Source: Dicaeum eximium (Eukaryota; Chordata; Aves; Passeriformes; Dicaeidae). Taken from it: a stretch of 64,000 bases of DNA. Shown here piece after piece: positions 24,301 through 37,607 of this stretch. A program made the translations under genes and the position numbers. The DNA is taken from positions 456,655 through 520,654 of the forward strand of contig VWZP01002576.1 of assembly GCA_013396995.1 (NCBI GenBank), in the 5' to 3' direction. A model generated the notes under the pieces. It did not search any database. It saw only the letters and a list, made by a program, of their open reading frames with translations, and was not told the origin of the DNA. Numbering within the stretch: position 1 is the stretch's first letter; each line of letters begins with the position of its first letter.

Positions 24301-27300
24301 CTCCAAGTATTTAGGGGTAACTTGCTGCTAAAGGGAGCTAGAGTAGATTTTTGAGAGGGTGGTAGTTAAGCCTCATGCAAATATGAGCCACCAAATCTGC
24401 TTCAGCAGTCGTGCTGTGCTGAGGGACTTCAGTTTTGCAGTTTTCTCTCTATCAATTAATTACTCACCTCAAGAAACTTTGCATTTTCCAGTGCTGCTCA
24501 TTTGGGTGTGGATGGATAGTGTATGACAGTTGCTGTATTATTTTAGTTGAATATGCCAAGTAGACTGCTGAAAAGTTCTTTAAAGTATCCTCTTGGGAAC
24601 TTATAAACTGATTTTTATGTTAAAGATATTTAGATTTTTGGAGTATAGTGCTAGGGTATGATGAGACAAATACAAGAACTTCATCTCAAATGTACAGCTT
24701 TTGGAGCTTACCAAGAAAATGAGGAGACTGTATTTAATCTTCTTTATATTATTTTTTAAAGCAAATGCAGATTGCCACTGTCAGCTGTAGTGCAGGATTG
24801 ATGGACTTTTTCAGACCTGCTCTGGCCTTTCTGACATATCATAATGTTAAATAATCTAAATGCAAGTTTTACTAAGTGGAAACAAATGCAGGACTATTTT
24901 AAAATTTACCAGTTTATTATGTCTGAGTTCAGTGTCATGCTTTAGACTAAAATTGCTGATATATGAAAATTTGGCAGAAGTAGACTGTTTTATCAGCTTT
25001 GCTTGGTCCTAGGTCTGTTTTTTTTTTTTTAAACTCTGTGTTGGTTTCTGAAGGACAGATGCTATGAGTCTTGTTTACCTGATGCTCAGGCATGTCACTG
25101 CTTTAATATCAGGGGTGGGGAGTGTAAATGCTTGCCAGAATTTTAGATGTTGTGCTGATGATGCATGCGGGGTGCAAGTCCATGTGGCACAACATTAAAA
25201 ATTACTTGTTTTTTTTTCTAGCAGTGCTATTTCTGCTGCATCAGCAGTAGTAGCAAACAGCACTGGTGTTAACAGTGAAGACTGTTAAAATTCTGATGAA
25301 TAAAACCAGCTATTTCTTTGCCAAGTAAGCATACTAAAGCTGCTAGATTAGAAAACACATGAGTTGCAATGTTCCACCAATAATAAAGCACTTTAAAGCT
25401 TTCTGTTGACATTTATACAAAGAGAACAGATGAGTATGCTCTATTTGGATTTGAAGTCAGTTTGATACAAACCTTACAACTGCCCACAAAAGAAGGAGGT
25501 TTGCAGGCTCTTTTTGCAAAAAGAAATGAGTGAATTTTGACACCAAGAGTGCTGACAAATTGCTCAAAGTGCTGCCCACTTATCATTGAACTGACAGTTT
25601 AATCATCACTAGTGTACTCCTAGGTTGGGCTCTGAGGAGCAAAAGAGAAGTACCTATAGTTTTTTCCAAAGCATTAATAGATTTAAATTTCATTGAAATT
25701 TGAAATGTAGACCCTTTTTTTTTGTGATGCTCTTGAATGACTTGTGTGCCATATTCTCAGTGGTGGTGTTGAATACTTCGATGTACTTGTTCATTTCTTC
25801 TGAGAGACTAAGTTTCTATTGATCTAGTGCATTAATGGTGTGATGTCATTTTGGTTTTTCTTTTAATTTTTTTACAATGAAAGTTGGACTGAAATTTGGT
25901 ATATGCTGTGTAAACAAGATTCTTTTTGTGCAGGGGATGAACTCAGCACGCTACTCATGTTGTAGTTTGAGCACATCCACGTGTTAGTCTTTATAACACT
26001 TTCAAGAGAGATTCCCTGGACTCCAGAGATTAAGTAAGGGCAGAATATGAGTTTCCTACTTTTTCTGCTTTTTTCTCTCCATTATTAGTTATATTTTCCA
26101 TATTTTTTTGCCATATTATTGGATGCTGTTTGACACACTGTGTATTATATAAAACTAACTGGTATCTAGTTGCAGTTGTCCAATTAATGGATAATGCTTT
26201 AATGGCACATGGAATTGGTTGCCATTGGTGTATAAATCGTGGATCCATATTCAGTGGATATGGACCCTATGAAGTGGTAATATTGTATGTTATATTAGTG
26301 TCTGTAAACTTTTTTTTCTAGTTTAGGGACTTACCTGGTTGCAAAAAAAGATGGAAAAAAATATTTTGTTGCTTAAAAGTAACTCTGAAATGCCTAAATT
26401 GATGACCTAGCAGCAGTTGTGTGAATAAAAACACTTTGCAAAAATACTAACTTATTGCACACATTCTGTTGCATTAAAAGAATTACACTGCATAGTAGTA
26501 AAGAATGAGAAGGTACTTGATTCAGTTAGTTCCTCACTTGCCCCCTCAGTGCAATGCATGCTAATCACCTGCATTTGAGTAGGCTCACTGAAAGTGGTCT
26601 CTCATAGATAGTTATTAGAATTTTTCACTTTTTTACAAAAAGCTATTATGAAAATAATGGAGGCTTTATTTGTGCTTCAGTTTAGTGTCGTAGTCTGTAA
26701 GAAAAAAATTGTAAGAATTATTTTTGCCTGTCAAAGTACATAAAATTACACTGCATAAAATTTTTTATGCTGTAAAAAATTTGATGTCATTGATATTTTG
26801 GGCATGACTTGATCTCTCTGAGAAGGTAGAAAACTGAAATGGATGTTCTATGCATCAGTGAAATCCAAGTACCTTGTAGATTTTTAGCTATATGAACATA
26901 ACAGTTTTTCTTACCATAACTCTTAAACTTTAAGCGTTTGCTCCTAGCTTTATTATTTTTCATATGGAAACTAGCTTGTGCTTGAGAATATTTCAAAGCC
27001 TGGTGCTTCACCTGGTTAAAGAGGCAGGCCTGCTGGTGTTAGAAGATGATTAGTGTTTTGATTAATTCTGTATCTCTTGCTGATTTTGACTATTGGATTG
27101 TTCCACCCCCACTTGCTGTGTATTGTAAAAAGCAATGAATGATAGTTAAGGTGCTCTTCTGTTAGTTTCAAAAATGAAATTCTGTGTGCACTGATGACTT
27201 AACATGGTCTTAGGAAAGAAACATAAGCTGAGAGTAGCATCAGTTTAACTCTGTTTAAATGGATGTAGCTAAATTGGAATATCAGATGATTTGTTTTAGT

Positions 27301-28589
27301 TCTTCAAATTCTTAGTTCTAGCTTAAACTACAGTGAGGAATGCATCAACCTAAAAAACAGTAAGTCTGCTGCTCTTCCAAAAGATAAAACTTTGTAGTTT
27401 AGAAGAAGCTTTTGTGGTGAGAAATAGTAAAGCTGTGGCCACTGGTGATAAAAGTGGTTTGCACAGTGGTGGGACAGGAAGGATTTGAATCTTTTCAGTG
27501 ATTTCCTACTTTGAATATTCTTGCAGAATGGTTTATGTAAACCTATTTTACGTTGCAACCCAGCAGTCTTAAACACATGTGCAGAGTCTTACTTCCTCTG
27601 AAGGAATAACCGACAGCTGAAAATGAGTAACTTCTCATTTGTAACTTCTTGATGGCGTTCAGTGTGATGACAAACACTCACATGAACACTTCAAGGGGGA
27701 AGAATACTGTAATATTAATGAAGAAATCAAAACTGTACATATCTTTAGAGAGATGTAAGCACTATAAACAGTATATCCTGCTTCAAAACACATCTTAGAA
27801 AAGTATTAGAGAGATTGAGAAATAAGCTCTGTAGATAAAGGAAACAAAAGAGTACGTTACTTGTATAGTTTCAGGACAGAGGAAGAAAAATGTCCTCTGG
27901 ACCAGAATGCATGTCATTGCTACCATGGCTAACTAGGTCATGCTGTAGTAAAGTGGAACAAGATAAAGCTATTGAAACCAGTTTCTTTTCTTTTAAATTT
28001 ATTTCTCTGCTACCCTGCTATGAGCAAGACAAATTTGTCATTTACTACTAAAACTTATTACTTTGGGTATATAGACCAAAGTATTGTTAAAGGTGAATAT
28101 TGTAGGTTTTGAAATTCTTCCTGACTTTCTGCTTTTACCTACAGTAGAGATGGGTACTTACATCCTTTCAGAAAACTATTAATGCATTGGCAGAACTCAC
28201 AGGTTTTAGAGATCTGGGGAAGCTGCTGTATGCTTTTCTTCTGGTTTGTTTTTTTTTCAGTCATATCTAGTGTTATAATTAAGTATCTCTCCTTACTAAC
28301 ACTCTTTTAAATCCCTGGAGTGTTACACAACGTAATTACCACTGCAGCGTTAAGGTAGAGGTAAAGTACCTGGAATTGTACTTAGATGTTCACTTTGAAA
28401 GTAAAGCTTTCCTTATTTTTGAATCAGTTGGCTTTCTGTGAGAGTCAAGAATCTGTAAAGAATTGTAAATGTGAAGGAGCTAAAGCTTTACAAATGAACT
28501 TGAAAAGTGTGATTTCATGAGAGACATACCAAAGAAGCTTTTGGGCAAGGGAAGACCTACTTGGTAGTGTGTAAGAAATGTGAAATAAA

Positions 28590-28611
28590 TCTAAATAAAA
28601 TCTAAATAAAA
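28590..28611. repeat. 11-base tandem duplication
   Basis: TCTAAATAAAA is repeated exactly twice, with a partial AAATAAA copy just before. It is A-rich low-complexity sequence. Confidence 0.8.
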
Positions 28612-31600
28612 TACTTATTCCTTTTTTTTTTCCTTTTTTTTTTTGATATGGGAATTTAATGCTAAAAAACAAAAAGATGTGCTTGGAGGATTTGACCCTC
28701 CTGCTTTAGCACTGCTCCTCAGATTTTTAGGTATTTTAATGTATTTCAGAACAGAATAAAATGGTACTTCCTCGAGCTTGAGAGAGGAAAGCTTTTATCT
28801 CCTCTAACATGCTGCTGGTGATGCTTTCTAAAACCTTATTAACTCCTGATAAACTCGAGGGAGGTGCTGAAAATACAGCACCACATAATTTTGTCAATAC
28901 ATGTAACTGCCTAAAGCGAGTGGCAAAGTTGCAAGATACTCAAGAGACTAGAATCTTGAATTGGGTGTAATGGAGACCATAAAAGGAAAGGTTATGTCAT
29001 CCAAATTCAATATTTTGTATGGAGTCTTGCTGAGGCACCAGAGGTGTGATTAAACAAGAGGCAGATATGTGAGAAAACTGCTGTTAGTCATTAAAAATTA
29101 AAAAAAAAGTAACCTTGCAGGTGTGTAGAAGGATTCACCAGAATCTGAAAAAACCCAGGAGGCAAATCAAGCAGGTAACTTAATGAATTGTGCATTTGAG
29201 AGAATGCTTGTGGTCAGCTGCACTAATACCTTAGGAAGGAAGATAGGTTGTACTCCATCTATAGTTAGGAGTGAGAGACAATGGGTGAACTAGAGATTTG
29301 GTCTAATTATTTTATCATTTGAGCAGTGGTCCTTCAGTTCTGTCAAATGTAAGAAAAGTGGAAAGAGAGTTTCACAGATAATGTGTTGCACAGAAGTGGA
29401 GCTTGGAGACTGGATCAGCAGTTAAAGAGAACTGGGAATACGTGCCTATTACTTCATCTGTTGCTTCTCAATGTTTGTTCTGAGGTCTTGGAGAAGATAT
29501 GTAAGACAAGAGAGAAGGTAAAATGCCAAGAAGCAGAAGAAATGGTGTAGCACTTGAGGAGCAAGTGATACTGCTGACTGCTGTCTGTCCCTGTCCTGAT
29601 GATTGCTACCATTACTGCTGGCTTGAATGTAGAGGGAGAAAATACAAACTTACACATGGAAGGAAAACTAAAGTTCAAGTGTCTGGTCCTGTAGTGGGGT
29701 TTTCTACTTCGCTGAGTTGGTAGATGTCTTCATTCTCTAAAAATTTTGAGGCATGATAGATACCTTCGGTTTCACACAAGTTGAAATTGAGGGGTAGTCC
29801 TCAAGCCAGCTCTCCTACCATCTGTGTGTGTTTTGAATGTTTGGCTTTCAAGTGTCATGAATGTGTCATAGGATTATTTGGAAAGGAAAGATTAAAATGA
29901 ATGTTTGTTTTCTCTTGTGAAGACTATGATATCCAATGTTACTGATTATATTCTGCATGAAAGATGTATTTTTAAAAGAAATTTTGATGTAGATACGCAG
30001 TAGCTGCCAACTATAAATAAAAATGACCGTATTGCTACTTAGGCTTCAGTACTTCTGCAGACTGCCTAGCTTGTTTCAGTGTAAAGGAAAATCTGAAGAG
30101 AATGAAAAGGGAACAAAGTATGCCAAAAGATAGTAGCATTTGTTCAAAGAGATGTGCTAAAGAATTCCTTTATATACTGAAGCCAATATAAATACTGCTT
30201 GTAGTTCTGAGGAATTTGTTCTCGTTGCCAAAATTGTCTATGTAGAAGGAGAGGAGGATTTTTTCCTTCAGCTATGGTTATACGATGACAAAATTTTCCC
30301 CATTGTAAACAGGTGTTAAGTACCAAATCATGGTACACTACACATGGCTGGGTCAGTTTCCAGCAGAGAAACAACTTGTTCCTGATTATGCCTTTCAGAG
30401 ACGTCTCCTTTCTGATGCTCTCCCTCACCCCACAGCTTTCAGGTGGTGAAATCACAGCTATTATTCATTTGCCAGAGAAGAAGCTGATTATGAAACAGAG
30501 GTTGTATTAATCTCTTGTCTGCTGCTAGAGTTTCAAGTGACTTCTTTCTGTGGCTTCCTGTATTTAGATGAAAACATAAGATTTCTCTTTTCAGTGTCAT
30601 GTTTAATTCTGAAGGTTTTGAAAGCAGTTGTTGCAATTCTAAGTAAAAGGCTGGATTTACTGATTGCTTTGTTTACAGCCCATGCTATTGTTAGTCTTGA
30701 TGCTTTGGGAACAGTCCTGTTGAAATGTTAGTTTTTGGTTTGAAACTTGGTTAATAAATTATTTTTAAGTAGTTCCTCAGTGATACTGAAATGAACTCAT
30801 TGAGAACATTTTTACGCTATTTGGGACTCCATAAGTTATGAAATGTGAAACTTGTGATTCTTATAGAAGCAATTTAAATATCACCTTTAACAGATTTAGA
30901 AGTAAAATGTAACTTCTTGTTAAATGTCTGTTTTTTGGTTAAATAAAATAAAGCTTTGTGTTGTTTCTCAGACTATTACAGCTTAGTGACACCAATGTAG
31001 ATTTGAATCAGATTACCCATTTTTAACTACCTTGTTTATAACTGCTAAACTGCATCTTCCAAGTAGATACCACAAGGTGTGAGTAACACCCGTGCAACTG
31101 GTAGAAACAGTATTTAAAAGTTCACCCTTGACATTCCCTGGTGCTGTTGAGGAGTTTTTCATGACTTTGAAATGAAGTAGCAGGGCTTCTGCCTGCACAG
31201 GGAGCTTGCCCAGGTCTCTGATACCACACTTGACTTTGTTATTTTTGTTGTCTCTTTGGGGGTAGTCAGTAGAACAATATCTACCAGTTTGTTGTCATAC
31301 CATGTGCTCATGAGGTGCACCATTAAGTTGTCCTATTTCTCATTGCTGAAAGATGCTCCATTTAATTTCCAAGGGCTATAGTTAATCCCATAACTAGCAA
31401 AAGTACTGTATAGATGCATTTTTCTATTTTTTTATATTAGGTACTGATTTCTAATTTTTTTTTGCTTTCTAGCAGCTTTATTATTAAAAAAAAAAACATA
31501 AAAGAACTGTTTTTATACACCTTTTAAATGATGTGAGCAGTCTTGTAAGTGTTCTGAGGGGATGCACATAATTTTTACTTCAATAGCTGAATTCCATAAA

Positions 31601-31843
31601 CAGGATGAGTAGGCAGCAAATTTACAGACATGAAAGACATTTAAGGATGGGTGCTGCAATTTAAAAAAGCCAAAACCAGTTAAAAACCCACAAACAAAAC
31701 AGAAGAAAAAGAACTAAACCAGAGCAGATTTTTCAGCTACTATGATGTTCATGAGAAGAGGAAGAAAATGGCTTTAAGATTTGGGAAACAGTAGAAAGAG
31801 AAGATTGTCATGTTAGATTATAATCTGTTACTGTATTTAATGC

Positions 31844-31868
31844 CTAATATACGTTTTTCCCCCCACAG
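31844..31868 (+). promoter_or_regulatory. QKI: Branch point, pyrimidine tract and acceptor of QKI exon 2
   Basis: CTAAT at 31844-31848 fits the vertebrate branch consensus, with its adenine about 22 bases before the exon. It is followed by a T/C tract (31855-31864) and ACAG ending at 31868. No competing AG lies between branch and acceptor. The branch assignment is inferred from consensus and spacing; the acceptor is fixed by the reading frame. Confidence 0.75.
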
Positions 31869-32011
31869 AAATTAGCAGAGTACGGAAAGACATGTATAAC
31901 GACACATTAAATGGTAGTACGGAGAAGAGAAGTGCAGAATTACCAGATGCTGTGGGACCTATTGTACAGTTACAAGAGAAACTATATGTGCCTGTAAAAG
32001 AATATCCAGAT
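31869..32011 (+). CDS. QKI: QKI (quaking) internal coding exon 2
   Basis: Reading from 31871 gives ISRVRKDMYN through KEYPD, with AA at 31869-31870 completing a split Glu codon begun in exon 1 (intron phase 1). This matches vertebrate QKI at every residue I can recall, about residues 48-95. The exon has 2 + 47x3 = 143 bases. It ends at GAT (Asp95) followed directly by GTAAGT, and is preceded by a C-rich pyrimidine tract and CAG. QKI is a STAR-family dimeric RNA-binding protein that regulates splicing, mRNA stability and circular RNA formation in nucleus and cytoplasm, with known roles in glia, muscle and vessels. This exon supplies the end of the QUA1 dimerisation helices and the linker to the KH domain. 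Glu48, the residue split by the intron, is known in mouse as a dimerisation-critical position (E48G). No frameshift or stop is present. Gene identity is near certain; species is inferred. Confidence 0.97.
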
Positions 32012-33174
32012 GTAAGTATATCTTTTTAGTCCCTAAATTATTTTTTGATCCTTGTGGTCGTCTTTAAGTGTAAATTTCATGTGATGCTACCCTTGGATCA
32101 CGCTGAGTTGCTTTGACTACTAGGGAATCAGTGTATGTTCCACTTTGCTTGATTTGCAGTGAGTGTGAGTGGAAGAAGGTTGTGTTAAATACCAAACTAG
32201 TATGGATTGCTAAACCATAGATGTTAAGATCCTAATTATCTTGTTCATTCAGTATTTTCCATCCTGAGACAGTTGTGAAGTGAATTTTAGGAGGAAAGTA
32301 GTTCTTGGGACGGTGTTTTTTCCTCTGGGTGTGTCTCTAAAAGTCAGCTGCAGAATGTTTAGGAGCCCTTTAGAGACCTTTGGAGACTGTACTTAGTCTC
32401 AATTACTGTTTGTCTCATACCTGTGTAACCAGTTCTGTTGCTCATAGAAGTTTCTTTATCTCAGGGTTGGCTGTCCTGTCCTCCCCCCTTTCCCCACCCT
32501 GCTTAAGCAAAACTCTTTGCTTGCCTGTCAATATTGTGCTCTCCATGGGGTGTTCAGTTCCATTGTACACTTACCTTCTGAAGGAGAATGGTTTCATTTA
32601 ACTAGAACTGTTCTGAATTAATCTGGTCTGAAGTGTTTCTAAAAACTACTTGGGAAAAACAGTCCTTTTAAAATCTACCCCAATTATCCCAATTGTTTTC
32701 ATTGATCAGTGACAAAATAAGAAACTGTGTTATTCTTCCCTAATAGAAATTACAGGTTCTGTTGCAGTAGAGGAGTGCAGGGTCCAAGTAAGGGATTTGC
32801 ACATTCAAGTGATGTAAAGTGGAAGAAAGTACAGAACAGCAAAAATGGAGGTGACACTTGTGTATTTCTGTGGCTTTTCTTTGTAGCTTAATTAGATTAA
32901 GCTCTCCAAATGGAGTTTTATTATTTCAGTGCTGCTTAGAACATATAGGCCTCTAAATAAACCTCACTGTGCCATGCTCCATTAAGAAAATTAAGTGCTA
33001 GCCCTTATTCGGAACAGAATATTTAGACAAATGTCTTTTTTCCCTTTTCAAGTTTTCACATAGTTGTTTTGCTTTGGGGTTAAAATACCTGTACTAGGAA
33101 AAGGGTTCAAGGAATTTGCACTGGCACTAAGGACATCTCTCTCCCCTTGTATTGCATTTTTCTTCCAAATTAAA

Positions 33175-33214
33175 CGTGTGTGTGTCTGTATACATCTGTG
33201 TACATGCATACATG
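33175..33214. repeat. Imperfect (TG)n / TACA-rich simple repeat
   Basis: TGTGTGTGTCTG followed by TACATCTGTGTACATGCATACATG-like alternating purine/pyrimidine sequence. This is a decayed dinucleotide repeat in intron 2. Confidence 0.75.
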
Positions 33215-34822
33215 TCCCCACACCAAAAACAGTAATTCTTTTGAAACTATTCGGAGATACAGATTTTTGAGAGGAATTGTTCTATGCCGTTGTTCCACAA
33301 AGCCATTTAAATAGTTCTGGACTTAATACCTTCATATATCTTAGAATTATATTGCTTTTTAAAAGATTTCTTAGTTATTGAAATACTGGTTTCATAACTT
33401 GACAGTGTATTCTTTGTGAAGAGTTGCCTTAGTTATTTGTTGTAGTTTTTCCAGAACTTGATGCCTGCTGTATGAGGATTATGAGTAAGAAAAAAGGTGC
33501 TGGATTTTCCTTAACTATTAAGCTGCTGTTCTACAAATCAGGGGTTTAGTAGCTTAGCTCCTCGCTGCCAGTTAATTATCAAATATACTGTAAATAAGCA
33601 GGAAGGAGTTTGTCTCTAATTACTGACAAAGTAATGATTTCACTAGCTACTGCTAGCTCTTCCTTTGCTTTTAGAAGAACGACCTTTAAGTGGTCACTAT
33701 TTTAATAAATTCTTAGGCATTCAGAAGTTGGAGAAGCTTGTGATTTGTATACATGTGACCTGGAATAAAAAGGCTGTTGGTTCTTGTGAGATGATGTGAA
33801 GTGTGTGCTAGAAAATGTGAAGCTTCTGCTGCTGTGGTGGGACCTGGCGGTTCAAGCCTCACTGGGGAGCCAAGCCCAGTGTTCTCTGTGTGCTCCTGTG
33901 TTTGTTCATTGCTGCTTGGAATGGGATCTGCACAGCCTCAATAATTAGTTAACTAGAATATACCGCATACAAATGAAAAGCTGTGATTTGGTATGTAGGC
34001 CATTTCTAAAATCTTTCTGCAAGTTACAAATTAAGTAGCCTGCTTTGAATTCAGGCTAGCACAGCATTCAGAAGGTCTGGAGTACAGTGATTGCAACTTG
34101 TTAAAAAAAAAAGTGTAAAATTCACATGTAAATATTAATTTCACCAGTAAAGGTAAATTTATGTGTAAAGATAGAAATTGTTACCAGTGAGAATTTTCAC
34201 AACAGTGTGTGAAACTTCTTACTCATATTCAGCAGTTAATGTAATTGTTACCTGATACAAGAAAGGCATGCGGTATAGACTATGAGAGTGAGTTTCTCAG
34301 GTAAATCTAGTTGATTCTTTCTATTGCCATAATTTTCTTCCAATTGACTGTCTTGTATGTATCACAAAGATATAAAGTTGGATAAACCTAAAGTTGATCA
34401 GAGAAGAATGACCAGAAACTGGTTTTCTGATGTATATTTAATAATATTTTTAGTAGCAGAAATAAAATAAAATAATGAGCAAAATGCTAGGATGTTCTGA
34501 TAAACTTTTGTTGTGGTAAATATTTTTGACTTGGAATTTTGAGCATATTGGTTAGTTGACTGCAGTGAATACTGAATAGTACTATAGTGCCATTTTATGC
34601 ACAGAATCCTAAGTTACTTGTGAGGCATAAAAAGAGTGGTCTACCATAAGTTTAAACAAACATGCTTTATAAATGTGTATATATAAACATACACAAAGGA
34701 TGAAACAGTAAATTTTCATAGCCTGCATCACTTTGATATTACTGTTTTACTATCCTTTGGTTATCCACACAAAGTAAAGAATATATGAAATGAAACTTAA
34801 AAGCTAAAATAAATAGCTAAAA

Positions 34823-34842
34823 TAGGAGCCTGAAGGCTCCTA
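34823..34842. repeat. Small hairpin: 8-base stem, TGAA loop
   Basis: TAGGAGCC, a TGAA loop and GGCTCCTA form a perfect inverted repeat. Directly upstream AGCTAAAATA is repeated at 34802-34811 and 34815-34824. The hairpin is too short for a microRNA precursor and no T-run suggests a Pol III terminator role; function unknown. Confidence 0.8.
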
Positions 34843-37563
34843 ATATATTTTTTTATACTAGTGCATATTGAGTATTTTTAATCTGGTATTTATTAGAAAG
34901 CCATAGCTGATGCAAGATTCAACTTGCCAGAAAATAAATTGACTGAAACAGCCTGTAGTTTTTAAATGCTGACTGTGCAGAGTCTGAATTTCTACTTCTG
35001 TACTAGCAAGTGGAAGATGGGCGAAAATCTTGCTAAGCAAGAATTAATTTTCTTTGGTGTGTTGTATTAATAAGGAGAATTTTTCCATTATGTAGTCAGA
35101 GGCTGATAACTTGTGTAAGTGTTGGGATGGTCTCCTTTGTGGCACTTTTTTTTTTTTCATAGGAAGTTACTGTTACACAATTGGGTCTATTTGTTTTGTT
35201 TTCTTCTAGCACCCTTGAAAGGTGTTTAATCTCTATAGAAGTTTTACTATTAAAACTGAGATTCTAGATACGTAGTTTTTCTGAACCATATGTATATGCT
35301 CTTAAAACTTGAGATAGAAACTTTTTCAGAAGTCACCCAAGAAATGAAATTCCATTAATTGTCCATATTTTGCCCTTAAGTTAAAAGTGAGTTCTCTATA
35401 GTGTAATATTTGTACTCTCATGTAAGTCTTTGGCATTACAGTTTGAAGAATTTCCAGTTCATGGAGAAATAACTTCCATCAGAATTTTAAAAAATAAGAA
35501 GAAAAGATGTCAGAGAAATTGTTTAGCTCTTCAGAAGCAGAAGAATGGAGGATAAGCTATTGTTTACAAAAGAATAGTTAAAAGTCTTTAGCATTTCTTA
35601 TACTTCAGATAAATGATTAATTTTCTCATATTTCCCTAAAGAGCTGAGACTAAACTTTCTGCCTATTATCAATTTAAACACTTTTTGGAATTAGTATCTA
35701 CAAATGTTGAACTGAATAAATATTTTTTCTATTATAATCATGGCTTTATTATTAGTAAGTACCCTGTTCTTTCTGATTAATGTGAAATTCTCTGTTGGAA
35801 CTCGTCTGTGCCTCTTCAGTAAAAATGTAAGAACTCAGTAATTATCGCATCTCAAGTAGCATGTCCTTGGAGTATACTGAAGCTCAAAGGCCAGCAGTGA
35901 TAAACAGCTTGTGTGTGCTTCCTGACCATTTTAGTTAAAACTGTTTAATTAGTACAACACAACGATGAACACAGGGACTCGTTTTACTATGGGGAACTTA
36001 CTGACAAAGTGTTTAAATCCTTTTTCAATTTGTAATATCGGAGTTTAATAGCATCCCTAATAAGGATTAGGAAAATGATAACATCATCTTTATTTATTGT
36101 TCTGATTTTTTTTGCTTAAGCTTTGCATTCCCTAGTGGTAAACAGGGAAGGAGGGTAAAAGACTTGGCCTTGTTTACCCTTGCAGTTTGAAGGAAAGAGA
36201 GAATATAACTGTTTGAAGATACCTGTTACTTTTCTGTGGATGAAATAACTAACATTATTCTAATAAATTAATTTTATTAAAAATGTTTAACTGTGGGAAT
36301 TACAAAATTTGAGGTTGCAAAGGAAGTGTCCAGTGGAACTTCTTGAAATAGGTCTAGCAGTCAGCATCCATCATTATTGGTTTTGCTCCTGTAGTGCCTT
36401 TCATTATAGCTCATCTCGTTTTCTTTGCAGAGTCACGCTTTCAGTGGACAATCTCTTAGCTCTTGCAAGACTTATGTCTAGGAGAGCTGGGTGCAAATAC
36501 AAGTAATGAAAGGTCAGCTGTGAGGCAGATATTTGTGGCATACTGATTTTGTTTTGTTTTACATTGGTGTTTTTTATCAGTCTGTTCTTTGAAATATTTA
36601 TTTTAGGAAAGGAGGGTTTTATACAGAGATGAGGAAGTGCTTCAGCATGGTATTTTTGCTTACTATTGTGAGGTCAGCTATGCTTGGTACACGTGCTGAA
36701 CTTGTTGGTAGTTTTTTGTGAATTAATGTCCTGTATACCTTAACTAGGATTAGGGACTGCAGTAAACATGGAAATATATCGAGTAAGTGCTGAAACAATA
36801 CTTAACAGAGCAAGGTAGTGCTTGTCTTTAAAACACATAGGTGAATTTACAAATTACTGTTTAGACAGTAGAATCCTTAATAGTTGTACTTCATTACTCG
36901 AAGTCAGGAAGAGATCTTCCTTCTGCTTTAGAGAGTGGAAACAGACTCCTGAAGGATATGGGATTTGAGAAGCATAGTGTTTTAAGGAAGGGGGAAATAC
37001 AGAGAGAAAAATCCTTTATTGAGGATTGTGGTTTTTTCCCCTCTGATTAGTTGACAAAAGCAGAACTATAGCACTAAGCTGTAGTACTTTTCCCAGAAAC
37101 TTTACCTGGCAGTTATAATACCATGCTGTCTTCACCCTCTCCCCCTGGAGTGGTCAGTCAGCTTTTGACACAGATATTTCTTCCTTTTTAGTAGCTCTGT
37201 AGTTTAGGTATTACTGTTTGTATAGTCAGATTTTTATGGAGTTGCCCTTGCAAAAGTAATTCAATGCTTTCCAGTCAGAGGACAGCAGGAGTTTGGTAAC
37301 TTCATATGGGTAGGTCAGTGAAATGCAAGTCTTAGCTAAATGTGTTTGCTCTGTGTTTTGCCAGGATAAGATGGCACCAAGACCCATCTAGAATTGCTAT
37401 TTAAAGTAGTTTTGAGTTCTAGGCAGAATACCAGCTTTTGTTTGTATCTCTCATAAATCATATGCTTAGGTAAAAAATCAATTTACATGCCCTCAGTGGT
37501 AAAAGGTCTATTGTTTGTTACTAGATTAAGTCTGCCCACAAACCTTGGAGGTGCTTGTAAATT

Positions 37564-37607
37564 AAAAAAACAAAAAAAAAACAAAACAAAACAAAACAAA
37601 AAAAAAA
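37564..37607. repeat. A-rich (CAAAA)n simple repeat
   Basis: Runs of A are interrupted by regularly spaced C, giving about four CAAAA units flanked by longer A tracts, in intron 2. No element body with a matching tail is visible upstream. Confidence 0.9.

Larger units (their letters stand above)
1..31868 (+). other. QKI: QKI intron 1, 3' part (5' end outside window)
   Basis: This non-coding stretch ends at the exon 2 acceptor. I looked for exon 1 (start of QKI, MVGEMETKEK) and a CpG-island promoter and saw neither, so the promoter lies upstream. Open frames here are short, lack family motifs and largely reflect T-rich composition. Contents: a CpG-richer segment at about 5735-6035, two CR1 fragments (21232-21297, 23971-24300), a gap in poly-T (16964-16967), homopolymer runs (for example 11159-11172, 17107-17120, 22877-22888), and short tandem or inverted repeats listed separately. 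The intron is over 31 kb, which fits the long first introns known for QKI in vertebrates. No other gene, RNA gene or promoter could be supported on either strand. Confidence 0.9.

Noticed and set aside
33849..33860. GGTTCAAGCC resembling a tRNA B box
   Set aside because: No A box at the right distance and no cloverleaf; likely chance.
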